Made by a program: the position numbers and the translations under genes. A stretch of 64,000 nucleotides of DNA from Luzula sylvatica (taxonomy: Eukaryota; Streptophyta; Magnoliopsida; Poales; Juncaceae), in assembly GCA_946800325.1 (NCBI GenBank), contig OX326961.1:39360543-39424542 (forward strand), in the 5' to 3' direction. Under the pieces are notes generated by a model. The model had not been told where the DNA came from. It did no database searches and saw only the letters and a list, made by a program, of their open reading frames with translations. Below are positions 36,942-49,303 of the stretch, piece after piece. Every line of letters starts with the position of its first letter. Position 1 is the stretch's first letter.

Positions 36942-38400
36942 GTAAGGTCTGAGTACATATTTAGTGCTGTTCTTTTTTTTCATTTCTATAGTCGCCTTCA
37001 CTTTTCCACTGATACATTCAATCACTAAACCAATTTGTGTTCACATCACCATGCAAAAACACACGTGATACGGTGATATTTCTACATATAGAGCTGAATG
37101 ACCTCATTGGCATCCAGGGTCCAGACTAGAATATAAATTATATTATAATCAGAATAAATTAAGAATGATAATGATATGATTATTTTTTATTTTATTGGGT
37201 CTTATTTATTAATTCTCTGGACGTCTTCTCTTGATGATTTAAATACATACATCATATTTTTATTTCGAATTAGTTCATTATATAATTTTGAGGAAGGTGG
37301 TATGCATAAATTTGAATTGAAAGCAGGTAGATATTGCTTAAATCAAAGAATTAAAGTGAGAATCCCATACAAAGAAAGATTAGGCAACAATATAGCCTTC
37401 CATTCCAACCCCACAAAACACAAACTTTAATTTCTTTTCTTTTGCTTTCATAAATCATCTTAAATGTATTATTTTTGTATGTGAAAATCTTACTATACAT
37501 GCATAAGAGAACACATCAATTAAAAAATTTAGAATTATCGTTTTTGATACAAAAGTACAGAAAAGAGATCACGTGATATATCGCGGTTTGTTCAAAACCG
37601 ATTTCACCGAAGGACTGAAGCGTTTGTCTTGTTCTCCTAGTAGATTGGCTATTGAACAAACCTTTTCCGGTTCGATCACAAAAGTTCTACTTGAAAAACT
37701 CATCAACAAATGAATCATCTCGAGTGTTGTTATCTTGGATAACGTCAAAAATCCATGTCATCTCGAGTATTGCGGCATATGGGAACAGATCCATTCCAAA
37801 ATCTTAATCAAGAACATTTGGGAATCGACTCAAGATCATTAGGAAATGGAATTCCAACACAAACTCGTGCGTTGACGCGGATAAATCTTGAAAAGCCATA
37901 AGAATGATGATTTTGACTTCGGTTTACATAGAGGAAGTCTCCAGCCTCAAGAAAAACTGAAGTTCTACCTGGAATTCCACCGGAAAAATGAGACAAATGA
38001 TGATTCAGAATTCCAACGCTGGTTCGAGAAATTGAATAAGTAAATATTGAGTCTTCATTTTATTTGCAAATCTAAAAAATCAAAATAATGGATACTTGTA
38101 TATTGGATCAAGAACCGCTTATGACTTGGTTTCCTTGGTTATAAATGAAAACATAATGAAAAAATAGAATGGATATTTTATATAGTAGAATTTTTCTTTT
38201 TGAGTGATATTGGATTTCAAGTTAGAAGTTTGATTGAGATTCAAAATAGAGTATTGGAAGCTCAACCAAACTTGAGAAAAAGAAAGGGATTATGAAACAG
38301 ATATCTCCGTATCTTTTAATCTTTTCGATTATACTTATAAAAAATAATAAAATATGAAAACAATTTGACGAAGAATGAATTCTCGTAATCTTTCTCTGTC
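36942..38400. other. Intergenic, no gene recognised
   Basis: AT-rich with a somewhat more balanced patch at 37560-38030 that has no convincing reading frame. I considered an organelle-derived insert there but could not match it to a specific organelle gene. Confidence 0.3.
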
Positions 38401-38409
38401 TTTGCTGCT

Positions 38410-38923
38410 TCTCATCTAATGAAAATAGTGAAGGGAATTATCCCGTCCCTGGGCCCGCGCAACGGATATGAAGGCCCGGTCCGGTTCCCAAATCCCGAGA
38501 TCACGCTTCGATATCGAGGGTACGATGCAAAGTAGGATAGACGATTACCAGCGTGAAATTGATCACGCACGACGGGTTGATCGCTCGCATCCTTCTCTTC
38601 TTCGGTGTCACGTTGGTGACTAGCCCGTACGTCCCATACCACACGTCTCCCACCGTCTTGACACGTCTCCGGTTGTCTTCGTGCGTCCCATGCCCACACG
38701 CTTCCACAACCTTTCACTCCTTCGGTTTGATCACAACAAAGAGCCACAAGTGTCGCTCATCTACCCGTATTCACCGTGAGTCGTAGCACCTCGGTCGCGG
38801 ATGCACCTGCCTAGACGATGCACCGGCGAACTTGCATGATCGCATTTGATTCTCTAAACTGAGAAAACACCTTTTCTCTTTCTCTCTTTCTCTTCACTAT
38901 CTCAATGACTGAATCAACGTCTT

Positions 38924-38979
<56 letters not shown>

Positions 38980-39480
38980 TCCTATTTATACTAAAATAGG
39001 ATAAGGATGAGCCAAAAAGTATGTATATCTACTATACACCTTTTTAAATAGAAAACTGCATACATCTTTTCAGTATTTTGTTGAAACGAAATTGTTAAAT
39101 CGCTCCAACCGACTTCAAACCTCACGAAAGTTGTAGATAATCCTATTATCTTCCCAACCCAATTTGGCCCAGACCAATTGAAATTCGGATCCGAAAGTTA
39201 TAACGGTCTTATTAACTGTATGTCAAACTGTCGCACCCTTTCGGTATTCCATTAAAACGACACTGATACTTCACTCAAATGAAATATATTTCTTCATGAA
39301 AGTTCTAGATAATCTCATTATCTATCTAACCCAATTTGAATCATTCAAATTGGAGTCGTTATCTGAAAGTTATGCCAGTTTTACTAAAGCTGTTTCTTAT
39401 GCCCACGAACGCGTACGTTCGTTTGTCCTTCTACGTACCATTTTAGCGTTGATCCAAAACTGTATTTCCTTCAAATAGCC
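38410..39480. mobile_element. Probable LTR-retrotransposon remnant, GC-rich
   Basis: 38410-38860 is clearly GC-richer than its surroundings (CCCGTCCCTGGGCCCGCGCA, CCACACGTCTCCCACCGTCTTG). It is followed by a long (AG)n run and then by two diverged copies of a phrase like GAAAGTTSTAGATAATC...AACCCAATTTG (about 39126 and 39298), a wording I associate with dicot retrotransposon termini. No gag/pol. The assignment is tentative. Confidence 0.3.
38927..38975. repeat. (AG)n microsatellite
   Basis: About 24 uninterrupted AG units at the 3' edge of the GC-rich block. Confidence 0.9.
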
Positions 39481-39940
39481 TACCATGAAAAACAAAAATG
39501 AAAAAGAATTCTTTCAGTCTATATTTCATTCTATTTATGAAATGAAATTTTTGTTTCTGGATAAAAAAAACATGGATGCGGAAATTGAAGTTGAACACGT
39601 AACCCCAAGATTATAAGCCATGTAAGCTGGTCTTAATGTTCTATTCTATGGTTGTAATTGATCATCCTCTTGGACCAGGTATTGATCATTGCCTTGATAA
39701 GTTATGGCCTTACTAAGTAGCTACTTATATATCCACTTGCCGTGTTAAGTATGTCACTAACGTTCATCCTGCCTGAGCCAAGATCAACCTTTCCTTGAGA
39801 TTTCTAGTTCCATTTACTCATACTTCATTTTCCATAAACAAAGCAGATTCGGGATTGAAAGGTAGCACGAAATGTGGATATTTAGAAAGTAGAAATAACT
39901 GAAATTCTCTTTCTATTTTATAGCAATTATCCAAGAAAAT

Positions 39941-40101
39941 AATGAAAAACTTTTTGATTTTTTTTACTTCAAAACATTGGTGATCATATGTAAATTACAG
40001 TCCAAGCGCATCAATAATGAAAAACTTTTTGATTATTTTTACTTCAAAACATTGGTGATCATATGTAAATTACAGTCCAAGCGCATCAATAATGAAAAAC
40101 T
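39941..40101. repeat. 75-bp tandem repeat, third copy split by a solo LTR
   Basis: AATGAAAAACTTTTTGATT starts units at 39941, 40016 and 40091. Each contains ACTTCAAAACATTGGTGATC and GTCCAAGCGCATCAAT. The third unit stops at AAACT (40101) and resumes after the LTR at 41678 with AAACTTTTTGATTAC and ACTTCAAAACATTGGTGATC, showing the insertion point exactly. Confidence 0.9.
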
Positions 40102-40513
40102 TGTTGGTTCAAATTTCCTAGGGTTTGATTATCTCAAAATAATGTCGATACTACTAACGAATTTGTGTAAGTATCAATTGTAGGAGATATAGGTATGGCC
40201 CGCAAAAGGATCAAAAGAAGAAACAATCAATCACACATACGCGAGCAAGATAACAAGAGCCAAGGAATATCAAGATCACTCAAAAAGACTCAAGACGTCG
40301 AAGAATCAAGAGGACGTCAAAGAATAAAAATGTCGAAGAATCAAGGAATCAATACATCGAAGATTCCGCAAGTTGGGGTATCACATAAATCACCAAAACA
40401 ACTTATAGGTATCCTTAAACTTGTTTATGAATTATTAAGCTCAAGATTAGTCAAATAAATATATTCGAAATCCATCAAAATGATGAAATAAAATATAAGG
40501 CTGAAAGTAGGAT

Positions 40514-41067
40514 GTCCGTTATAACGGAACTCATTGTCCGTTGTAACGGACATACTCGTCCTATTCAAGTATGACAAACACAGTATAGTCCGTTATAACG
40601 GACTAACCAATCCGTTATAACGGACACCAGCAGAGCGTTGTAACGAAAGAATGTCCGTTACAACGCTAATTAAATCCAAACTTGAAGGATGCCACAGGAC
40701 TATGTCCGTTACAACGGACATATCTGTCCGTTAGAACGGACATTGAACTCACTTCAGTACAACACTTTTCTCTCCATGTCCGTTGTAACGGATTAACCAA
40801 TCCGTTACAACGGAAAGCCTCTCAGCGTTGTAACGGAGTATTCTCCGTTGTAACGGAAATTAAAATTAAGCTGAAGTGAAGTCCCAGTATGATGTCCGTT
40901 GTAACGGACTTGTTAGTTCGTTGCAACGAACCTCTTAACACAGACTTCCGTTATAACGGACATGTATTCCGTTATAACGGACTGTGTAATAATTCGAATA
41001 TAACAGCCGTAACGGCTAGTTTGACTTATGGTCCGTTACAACGGACTTGCAGTCCGTTGTAACGGAC
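40514..41067. promoter_or_regulatory. Paired-palindrome array in LTR B (GTCCGTTRYAACGGAC)
   Basis: About 19 copies of the 16-bp palindrome GTCCGTTATAACGGAC or its GT/AC-centre variants. Starts: 40514/40536, 40588/40610, 40633/40653, 40704/40726, 40778/40800, 40823/40843, 40894/40916, 40946/40967, a short one near 41005, 41031/41052. Pair spacing is 20-22 bp. Pairs 1-3 and 4-6 repeat at exactly 190 bp, so a higher-order unit was duplicated. Each palindrome contains two inverted AACGG cores, the core recognised by plant MYB proteins at MSA-type elements (family knowledge; binding here is inference). Confidence 0.85.
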
Positions 41068-41106
41068 TATGCATAAAATGCAATTCTGGAAAGGGTCTAT
41101 GTGTTC

Positions 41107-41114
41107 TATAAATA
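41107..41114 (+). promoter_or_regulatory. TATA box of LTR B
   Basis: TATAAATA lies 40 bp after the last palindrome. The equivalent position in the minus-strand LTR C is 53108-53115. Confidence 0.6.
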
Positions 41115-41713
41115 TAACCCTTTCCTCATTCTCTCTCATGATCTCAACTAATATATTTTCCCAATAAAAAGAGAGAATCATAGCTTTAAATCTTGAGCTT
41201 AATCATCTAAACATTCTTAGAGATTATTAAATCCAATTTCGAATCCACTACTAAACGATTCCCAACTTGCGTGACCGATCACGACTAGTTCGTTAGTAGT
41301 AAATTGTAATAGGCTAGTTACTAATTGTAAATCCCGCCATTGATCGATAAATTCGTGTAAATCGATCAAGGCAAACCTTGTAATTGTTTGAGTTGGGTAT
41401 TCAATCGAAAGCCGAAAAGGCGCAAGGGAACCCCGGAGACGTAGGTACTTGCAATCAATCGAGTCGGTCGATTGAGCAAGTAGCCGGTGAGTTAAACCTA
41501 CAAAGCAACCACCTACCGAACTCCGTAAACAAATATCGCGTGTTATTTGTTTCGGTATTGTATTTCTTTCTCTAATTTATTTACGCTTCCGCACAAAATT
41601 GTAATTGTATCCATTATCGCGAAAATTGGACCGTAGGACTTCCTATTCACCCCCCTCTAGGTCCAAATTAAACAACAAAACTTTTTGATTACTTTTACTT
41701 CAAAACATTGGTG

Positions 41714-42092
<379 letters not shown>

Positions 42093-43046
42093 CATTCAGG
42101 GAAGGTCACATCATATTACGATAATAATGTGGACTATTATGTGTTAGGTTCACGCTAAACTAAGTCTGTTCAATTATTATGTGGACTATATATATATATA
42201 TATATAAACTAAGTCTCATTAAGTTAAATAATCAAAAGTCTAATAAATTAATATATAATATTATAAAACATTCATCATATGTTACTATTATTTTTAGAAT
42301 TTTAATTTTAAAATTAGTCAAATATATTATGTGAATTTTTTTTTTTATATTGACATCCATATTACCATAGTTTATACGTATTGTTGTTGCAAATTTGAAT
42401 TTGTAAAGATATTATGTAAGAAAATACGACGCAATAAATTCATATTTACATAATTTAATTAATAGGAGTATTATTTATTTTTTAAAAGATTATAGTTATA
42501 AGAATCTAGTATACTACTAAGTAGGTTTCGTTCAAAAAACTTCAATATTAAATTTAAAAAAATAATAGGAATAAAAAAATAGTTTATCTTCAAAGGATAA
42601 ATAAATTCTTAAACTTATAAACATACTGTGATTAATATTGTTATTTTAAAAAATGTACATAAATCATATGATATTATATACTTTTTACATTTTTGCATAA
42701 TTAAATTTGATATTATTTTTTAAATTATTTTCACTATTATATCTGATATTATTTACAATTTTAATTCATTTTCAATCAAAAAAAAATTAGTGGTACTATA
42801 TAATTAAGGAAAATTTTACTCTTCCCCTCCGGTTCCCCCCACACATCGACGATATGAGAGATTAACAACTAATCACTCTCTTAATTAACACATATACACT
42901 CTATTAACAGTTAATACATATTAATTATTGATGGTTAATCCATATGTATCTTAATTATATAATAAGTGAGTTTAGATAATTTTATTTTGAAATAATATTA
43001 TCATAATAATTGTACTTTAGTACAGTGAAAATATAATTAACATTCT

Positions 43047-43074
43047 CGCCGCGGAACGCAAAATATTATGCTAG
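43047..43074 (+). mobile_element. Degenerate Helitron-like 3' terminus
   Basis: TCTCGCCGCGGAACGC about 10 bp before ATGCTAG, followed by T. The spacing and terminal CTAG|T fit a Helitron end, but the hairpin is weak. Confidence 0.35.
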
Positions 43075-43299
43075 TTTAGTTCATATAAGGCTTGACTTGG
43101 AACCATTTTTTTTTTCAAAAAACAAATATTATTTATATGTTCATGGTACTTTGTTAAGACTATTTTCAATATGTGTGTTATTTTTGTGTAGGGGTCATGT
43201 TAATTTTCTTTGTATCGCTCAAATTCTATCTTATGTATAAAGTTGCAAGAATTCTTGGATTTCTAGAGCTCCACGTCACCAGGGACCTTTGTGTAAAAA

Positions 43300-43720
43300 A
43301 ATATTTTTTAATTTATATTTTGGTCTTTTTTAGTTTAAAAAATTACATTTTGGTCATTTTTATTTATATTTTGGTCCTTTTTTATTTACTTTTCGGTCCT
43401 TTTTTACATTTTTGAATTTATATTTTGGTCCTTTTTATTTACATTTTGGTCCTTTTTATTTTTAATTTACATTTTGGTCCTTTTTATTAACATTTTGGTG
43501 CTTTTTTATTTACTTTTTGGTCCTTTTTTACATTTCAATTTACATTTTGGTTCTTTTATTTTCATTTTGGTCCTTTTTAGTTTTAATTTATATTTTGATG
43601 CTTTTTATTTACATTTTGGTCCTTTTTATTTACTTTTCGATCTTTTTTTACATTTTGATCCTTTTTTCTTATTTCACATTTTGGTCATTTTTTACATTTG
43701 GTCTTTGTTTCCTATTTTGC
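43300..43720. repeat. Minisatellite (ATTTTGGTCCTTTTTATTTAC)
   Basis: A ~20-30 bp unit, TTTATATTTTGGTCCTTTTT and variants, repeats about 15 times. The hydrophobic open frames across it are artefacts of the repeat. It lies 250 bp before the Helitron terminus at 43979. Confidence 0.85.
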
Positions 43721-43950
43721 ATACATATTAAAATTTGCGAATATATCCTGATTATATTAATCAATTTCAGAAGCACATGAACAAATGATATTTATACAAA
43801 TTATATTAGAAAATAATATCTGTGATAGACTAATTTTATGAAACTTATGCATCTATTGACATCATGATATTTGCAAATATGTCATGATTAGATTAATTTA
43901 GTTCAAACGCATGCGTTTTGATTCTATTTAAATAATTATATTAAAAACAT

Positions 43951-43979
43951 CCCGCGCAATTGCGCGGGGATAAAGCTAG
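43951..43979 (+). mobile_element. Helitron 3' terminus
   Basis: CCCGCGCAATTGCGCGGG is a perfect 18-bp palindrome, followed 7 bp later by CTAG (43976-43979) and T. A textbook Helitron end. The 5' end is unknown and the element has no Rep/helicase in this window. Confidence 0.8.
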
Positions 43980-44104
43980 TATATTATATGTTAATGCTCC
44001 TGTGTTGTATAAACATTTTATATACTAAGGGGTCTACGTACTACATTTTAACAAAAGAATAAAAACAAATCTATGTAAAAAATGATCTAGCCTAAACAAA
44101 AAAA

Positions 44105-44357
44105 AGTTGCCCATAAATTAAAAAGAAAAGATTTTGTTGATAGTTGTTGCTACTTTATTTATCGAATTAGCTATAAACTAAAGAAGTAAAGCTATGTCTG
44201 TGTTAAAAATAATAATATAGCCTAAATAGAAAATTATCTATGACTTAAAGATGAAACACTTTATCGGTAGTCCCTTCTACTCATTTTGAATTCGGCTATA
44301 TGTTAAAGATGAAGAGCTGAGTGTGTGCGCATGCGTGCGTGTGCGTGTGTGCGCGTG
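44105..44357. repeat. Diverged ~125-bp duplication ending in a (GT/GC)n tract
   Basis: GAATTAGCTATAAACTAAAGAAG and GAATTCGGCTATATGTTAAAGATGAAG mark two diverged units. 44321-44357 is 37 bp of strict purine-pyrimidine alternation (GTGTGTGCGCATGCGTGCGT...), a tract of Z-DNA-forming type. Confidence 0.6.
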
Positions 44358-44704
44358 GGTCAAAAAATCCTAATTTCTTAGATTTCTATTTTTTGTTCAT
44401 ATATATTACATTAAATTTTTCTTATGCCATTGAGGCTAAAAATTAACTTCACAAAAATCTTACAACAAAATAACTTCTATTTTATTTTCTAAAAAAAGAG
44501 CTAGATTTTTTTTTACAATTTTTTTTTCTCTGTTTCTTGTTCAAAGATAGGTGAACTTTTTCAAAAATATGTGAAGTGAAATGCATTTAGATTGTAAGCA
44601 TGATATATGAATATAGATTGTATATTTGTACATGGAGAACCTACTTTGGATTTGATATGGAAATAATCCATTTTTTAACAAAGAGTAACATAATCCTAAA
44701 AGGA

Positions 44705-44844
44705 GATGCATGTATTTGGCGCCGTATCCATTTCTCTAACAATGACATATAAAAAAAATAGAAGGGTATATAAGCAAAACTCCTAAAACTTAAAAGTACA
44801 AATCAAGAAATATCAATGCATGTATTTGGCGCCGTATCCATTTC
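44705..44844. repeat. Direct repeat of TGCATGTATTTGGCGCCGTA...
   Basis: A 29-bp string beginning ATGCATGTATTTGGCGCCGT and ending ATCCATTTC occurs at 44706 and again at 44816. AAAGGAGATGC flanks the first copy on the left and the second on the right. It may mark an old insertion or strand-slippage event. No gene nearby. Confidence 0.6.
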
Positions 44845-45829
44845 CAAAGGAGATGCTTTTTGCGTCCCTGGGATTTGATGGCCATCAGGAATGATTTAAA
44901 TTTGTGTTTATCTAAACCCATTTATCATTAATTTAAGGTCATATGAATTGTATGTTCTTATATGAGGAGGTAAATATCCTTGTTTTAATCATAGCAAGAG
45001 TTTTGTTAGAATCGACAAGTTGAGATGCGTAAAGTTCGCAATACATCAATTTGTTGAACTGGTTATATTTTTGTGTCCGCCACGGAAAATCTGAATTTGA
45101 TATTTAGGATTTAAGATTAACAATTACTAGTTTATGAATAACTGGCTATTGTATTACGGAGAAAATACACTTAGACGCGTCGCAATTCATCAAAGTGCGA
45201 CACGTGGCAAAGAATCTCACAACCCAGCATAAAACGTGGCCCATAAAATCGCGGTCAGATTTTAGACTGCGCAGACATTTTATACAGGTAACGCTCAATA
45301 TTTTCAGGTAGTTGATTTTATATTTTTTTACTTTCATGCTTATAATTCATTATAATTAACTCTTCATAAAAACACTGTATTTATATCTTTTTATATTTAA
45401 TTTTTAATTAAAGACACTAATATTTAAAATCTTTCTATTAAAAGTTTCTTTTGATTAGTTGAAAAGATCATAAGGTATTCGCAATTTGATTATCTCATAT
45501 ATTGTTTTCTAGTGTAAAACTCCCACTTTGATAACTGGAGTGATTCTTTATCAAAATTGTACACGAGCAATGGCTAGATCATCAACGTCTCGTTCTATTT
45601 TTCGATTTAAACTCATAAAATTGAATGAAGTATTATTCTCTACTTATCTATTTATAGAATTCATTAATCAATTTGTTGTTGAACGTTGATTTTTGTTTTC
45701 TTACCATTGTAACTACATAAAAAAAAAGGAATTATGATTACGAAAAAATGTACTATGTAAAAAGAAATTTGCAACTATTTCTCTTTATTATAATGATAAA
45801 TCCTACTACTTCACAACTTTCTTAGAAAA

Positions 45830-46340
45830 ACAAATAAATAATAGTAAAAAAGAATTTAGTATAGAAAAAATGTATAACTAATAATAAAAAATAATATAAA
45901 TAACAACAATCTTTAATTCATAGTATAAAAAGTATTAATAATTGTAAAAATATATAAATAACAACAAATCCTTTCATCTATAGTATAGAAAAATATATAA
46001 ATAATAAGTATTTACATATTTTTAATTCATAATATAAAGAAAAATATAAATAATAGCAAAAAAGTATAAATAACAACAAATCGTTTCCATATTATAGAAA
46101 AATGTATAAAATAGTAAAAAAAAAACATATAACAACAGATCTGTAATCTATGATATAGAATATATATATATGTAACAAAAATATATAAATGACAATAGAT
46201 CTTTAATCCATGATATATAAAGTAATATCAAATAATAATAAAAACGATGTAAATAACAACAGATATTTTATCCATAGTATAGAAAAAGATATACAATATA
46301 AAAAGGTATAAAATAATACAAAAAATATATAACGAAGGGT
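45830..46340. repeat. Degenerate AT-rich minisatellite
   Basis: ATATAAATAACAACARATC with TTTAATCCATAGTATAGAAAA repeats roughly every 60-65 bp, about seven times. Noncoding. The stretch 44845-45829 before it holds no recognised gene; an ACACGTGGC G-box at 45200 is unassigned. Confidence 0.6.
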
Positions 46341-48549
46341 GGAAGGGACCAGACAGTGGACGGTGGACATGGTTAGCGTGAGCTAGAACATGCCGGGAAG
46401 TGAGATGTCGTTGAAATATTCTGGAATACGTCCGACGTGCATTTTTTCGAAGTGCAAAATCAATTTCTCTACTTTCATCTGATAGGATTTAGAATTTTCC
46501 TCTATTCATTATAACATAATATAACACACAAAATTATAGTTTTTGGCTGTCACAACACTAGAGAAATTGAGAGAGAAATAGTTTTCAGGAAAGAAGTTCG
46601 TCGAATATCTACAACGTGCTTCTTGACAATTCTTGACAAACGTTTTGTTCTAGTGGATACGAGTACAAAATAGAACTCGGTTGATGTATACACTTATATA
46701 TATGAGTCGACACAAGCAAGAAATCGGGGATAGCATAGTGAGCCGTGCTAACTATCTTGAGAGAACGAATGACATAATTTGCGAGATCTTTCCTCGACCG
46801 AGTAAATTTAATTCAAACATATAAAACATGTTATTCCTTCAGTTTATTATCACCATTAACACAATCAATAATTATTAAGCAAAATTATCCACCATGAACC
46901 AATATAATCCTAACATAACATATACACATCAACGATTATAATGTGTGCAATATAATTGGTACCCAAAGGAGAGGTGATTTAAAAATAGTATGTCCACCAT
47001 CCCAAGGCACAGACTCAGTAGATATAATAATTATAAAAAGCAACCGGATAGTTTGGCTTTTACCGTTACCCTTGAAACAACCAATAGAAACTCGTTCGCT
47101 TTTGTGTCCTCAGCAAAATCGTCCTCTTTTCATGCTTCATAGACTTCCGAGCCCCCACATACAGACGAATTTTACCCATCAATGTCCTTGCCCTACGTTT
47201 CAGTTTTATCCTCATCTCCAAATTACAGTACTTACCCTTTTCGTAGAAATAAATCGTCGTGGTAAAACCGTAAGAAAATGCGAACTAAGAGGATAATGGT
47301 TAACTAGTAAATCTTAAGTTTGGTTGTTGTATTTTTTTTTTTTTATAAATTTAAAAATTAGATAAAATAAATATTTTCTATAAAATAATTTTAATATTTA
47401 GTATTGTATGATATAGAATGTTCATATAAATAGAGAAAAATTATTAATTTCAATAATCATCATATCATAAAATATATGTTCATAAATATCGTGAATAGCG
47501 TTATGTTATTACCTATCTAGATCAAACATGAAAACAAAATAAATTAGGAAGGTGTTCAGGCATATTCAACGTCGTCATAATTGGGACAATTTTAAAATAT
47601 TGGAGTATCAAAGGAATGCATTTCGATCGACCATATAGGTAGGCCGGCAAGGTCCGGGTGTAGGATCCATTTTGTGGATTGGATCTGATTAGCCTATACA
47701 CCGAACTCGATTTCTTCTTCTCTTTGTGATTCTCATGCTTCTTTCTCTTTCTCTCTGAACTGACTCGGCTAAGAAAAACGAAGCCGCCCCTCCTGTTGTC
47801 TAGCATCCCAGAAACGAAGCCAAAACCAAACCGTCGGCCTCTTGCCGCCCCCGCGTCTCAAAAATAACCCGCTGCATCTCAAAATTGCCAAGCCGCCCTC
47901 CATAATTTGGATTTTTTATTTACTTTTTATTCATGAGTTAGATTGGTTTCATTGATTAATTTGTGTATTTTGTTTATAATTAATTGTTTCTTCAACAATT
48001 TGATGTATTTAATTTTTAAATTGAATTTAAACAAAAATTATTACTGTAGTTTAATTTTTTTTTTAGAAATGATTAAGGGTCCGTTCTCGACATAAGTCTC
48101 GGGTCGTCCTAAATCCGGGACCGGCCCTGTCTGTATCATATCGATTTGCTAGTCATTAATGTTTTCAGATCATTCGATTTTTGATCGTTTCATTTTCAGG
48201 TTATTCGATTTCGGGCTTTTCGATTGTTGGGTTGTTGAATCATTGGATCTTTTGCTTTTCCGGTCTTTTCGTCCTTGGATTGTTCGGTTTTCGGATCGCT
48301 CCGTCTTCGAGTTATTCGGGTTCCGGATCTTTTAGTTTCTGATCGTTTGAGTTTAAAAAATATATATATATTTTTAGTGAACAGAGACAATTGATTTTTG
48401 TGCAATTCAAATTCCGTCATATGTGGTCTTCCAATTCATTTAGTTTTTGAAATTATTCGAATATAAATTATTTCTTAATTGTGATAAATAGATATATAGA
48501 AAAGATCAATTAAGTTTGTTTTTCTTGTCATTGAGGTTTTTGTTTCGAA
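46341..48549. other. Intergenic, no gene recognised
   Basis: Several open frames of 60-117 codons occur (for example 46943-47296 +, 47522-47806 -) with no recognisable motif. GC-richer patches lie at 47640-47880 and 48070-48130. 48150-48350 is a degenerate TTCGG/ATTCGATT low-complexity run. Confidence 0.35.
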
Positions 48550-48716
48550 TAATATTAGGCACCTAGATTCATCTAGATATACACGTGACATTCCAATTCT
48601 ACAACATATAAAAATTTGGTTTTTTGTTTAAACTTAATATGAATGCATTATAATTTGACGCATATGCATCTAAGTGATTTTTAAGTGCAAAATTTAGATA
48701 TTTGACATTATTCTTT
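48550..48716 (-). mobile_element. ~165-bp MITE, family 2 copy a
   Basis: Read on the minus strand it matches the copy at 50466-50636: GCGTCAAATTATAATGCATTC against GTGTCAAATTATAATGCATTC, and ATATCTAGATGAATCTAGGTG against the corresponding ends. Its own ends (AATATTAGGCACCTAGA and the far side) are loosely inverted. Confidence 0.55.
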
Positions 48717-49063
48717 TGTTTCGGCATATTTAATTTTGTTCTTATTATTTCGGCATATTTAATTTTGTTCTTCTTGCCATTCTTCTTCTAGTAGGGTTTT
48801 TGTTTGGACACATTTGTTTGTCTTTGAGGTAATATATCTAACGAAATAGTTTGTAATATAAATATGTATATTCTGTTACTTTTGTTTTTATGTTTGTAAT
48901 TCTGTTAATTTTACGATGTAACCTATCTTTTATTTATATATATAAAACCCTTAAGGCATAACACTTTGCTAGCCTTAACTAAAAAAAAAAATGTATATTC
49001 ATTACTATTACATATTATTGTTAGCTTAAATATACAATTATGTTAATATATATATATATATAT

Positions 49064-49303
49064 GGGAAGTTATATCATACACCTCTTTTGCTTATGATAC
49101 ATCCATTTTCAAGGGTATTCTGTGTAATTATCAATTAATGAGTATTTAAAGTAATTTTCAAGTGTATTTATTAATAAATTATATGCTAAATAAGAAATTT
49201 GAATTGTTCATGAAAGAAAAATATTTATAAAAAATATAATTTATGATACACCCTTCTAAATACCCAAAATACCTTTTTGAAAGGGTGTATGATAGAACTC
49301 CCC
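49064..49303. mobile_element. Mutator-like MITE, family 1 copy b
   Basis: GGGAAGTTATATCATACACC at the left and the reverse complement of GGGGAGTTCTATCATACACC at the right bound 240 bp. The ends resemble those of the element at 5567-5798 (GGGGAGTTCTATGATAGACC). It sits inside a (TA)n tract, so the target duplication is uninformative. Confidence 0.6.

Larger units (their letters stand above)
40102..41677 (+). mobile_element. Solo LTR B (same lineage as LTR A)
   Basis: TGTTGGTTCAAATTTCCTAG...AAATTAAACAACA, 1576 bp, is flanked by the 5-bp target duplication AAACT (40097-40101 and 41678-41682). No internal domain is present, so it is the product of LTR-LTR recombination. It shares with LTR A the ends, the GTGACCGATCACG block, the CACCTACCGAACT block and a paired-palindrome array before the TATA box. 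Its 5' part has direct repeats of GTCGAAGAATCAAG. Confidence 0.9.

Noticed and set aside
37560..38030. Organelle DNA insertion
   Set aside because: Base composition hinted at it, but I could not match it to a specific plastid or mitochondrial gene.
23380..41067. CRISPR-like array (regular palindromic repeats)
   Set aside because: Repeats are paired palindromes within LTR promoters of a plant genome; no leader, no unique spacers, no cas genes.
43173..43780. Hydrophobic open frames of 80-87 codons (membrane protein-like)
   Set aside because: Produced by the ATTTTGGTCC minisatellite; the repeats read through in several frames.
46943..47296. 117-codon plus-strand frame
   Set aside because: No domain or compositional support; lies in repeat-rich intergenic DNA.
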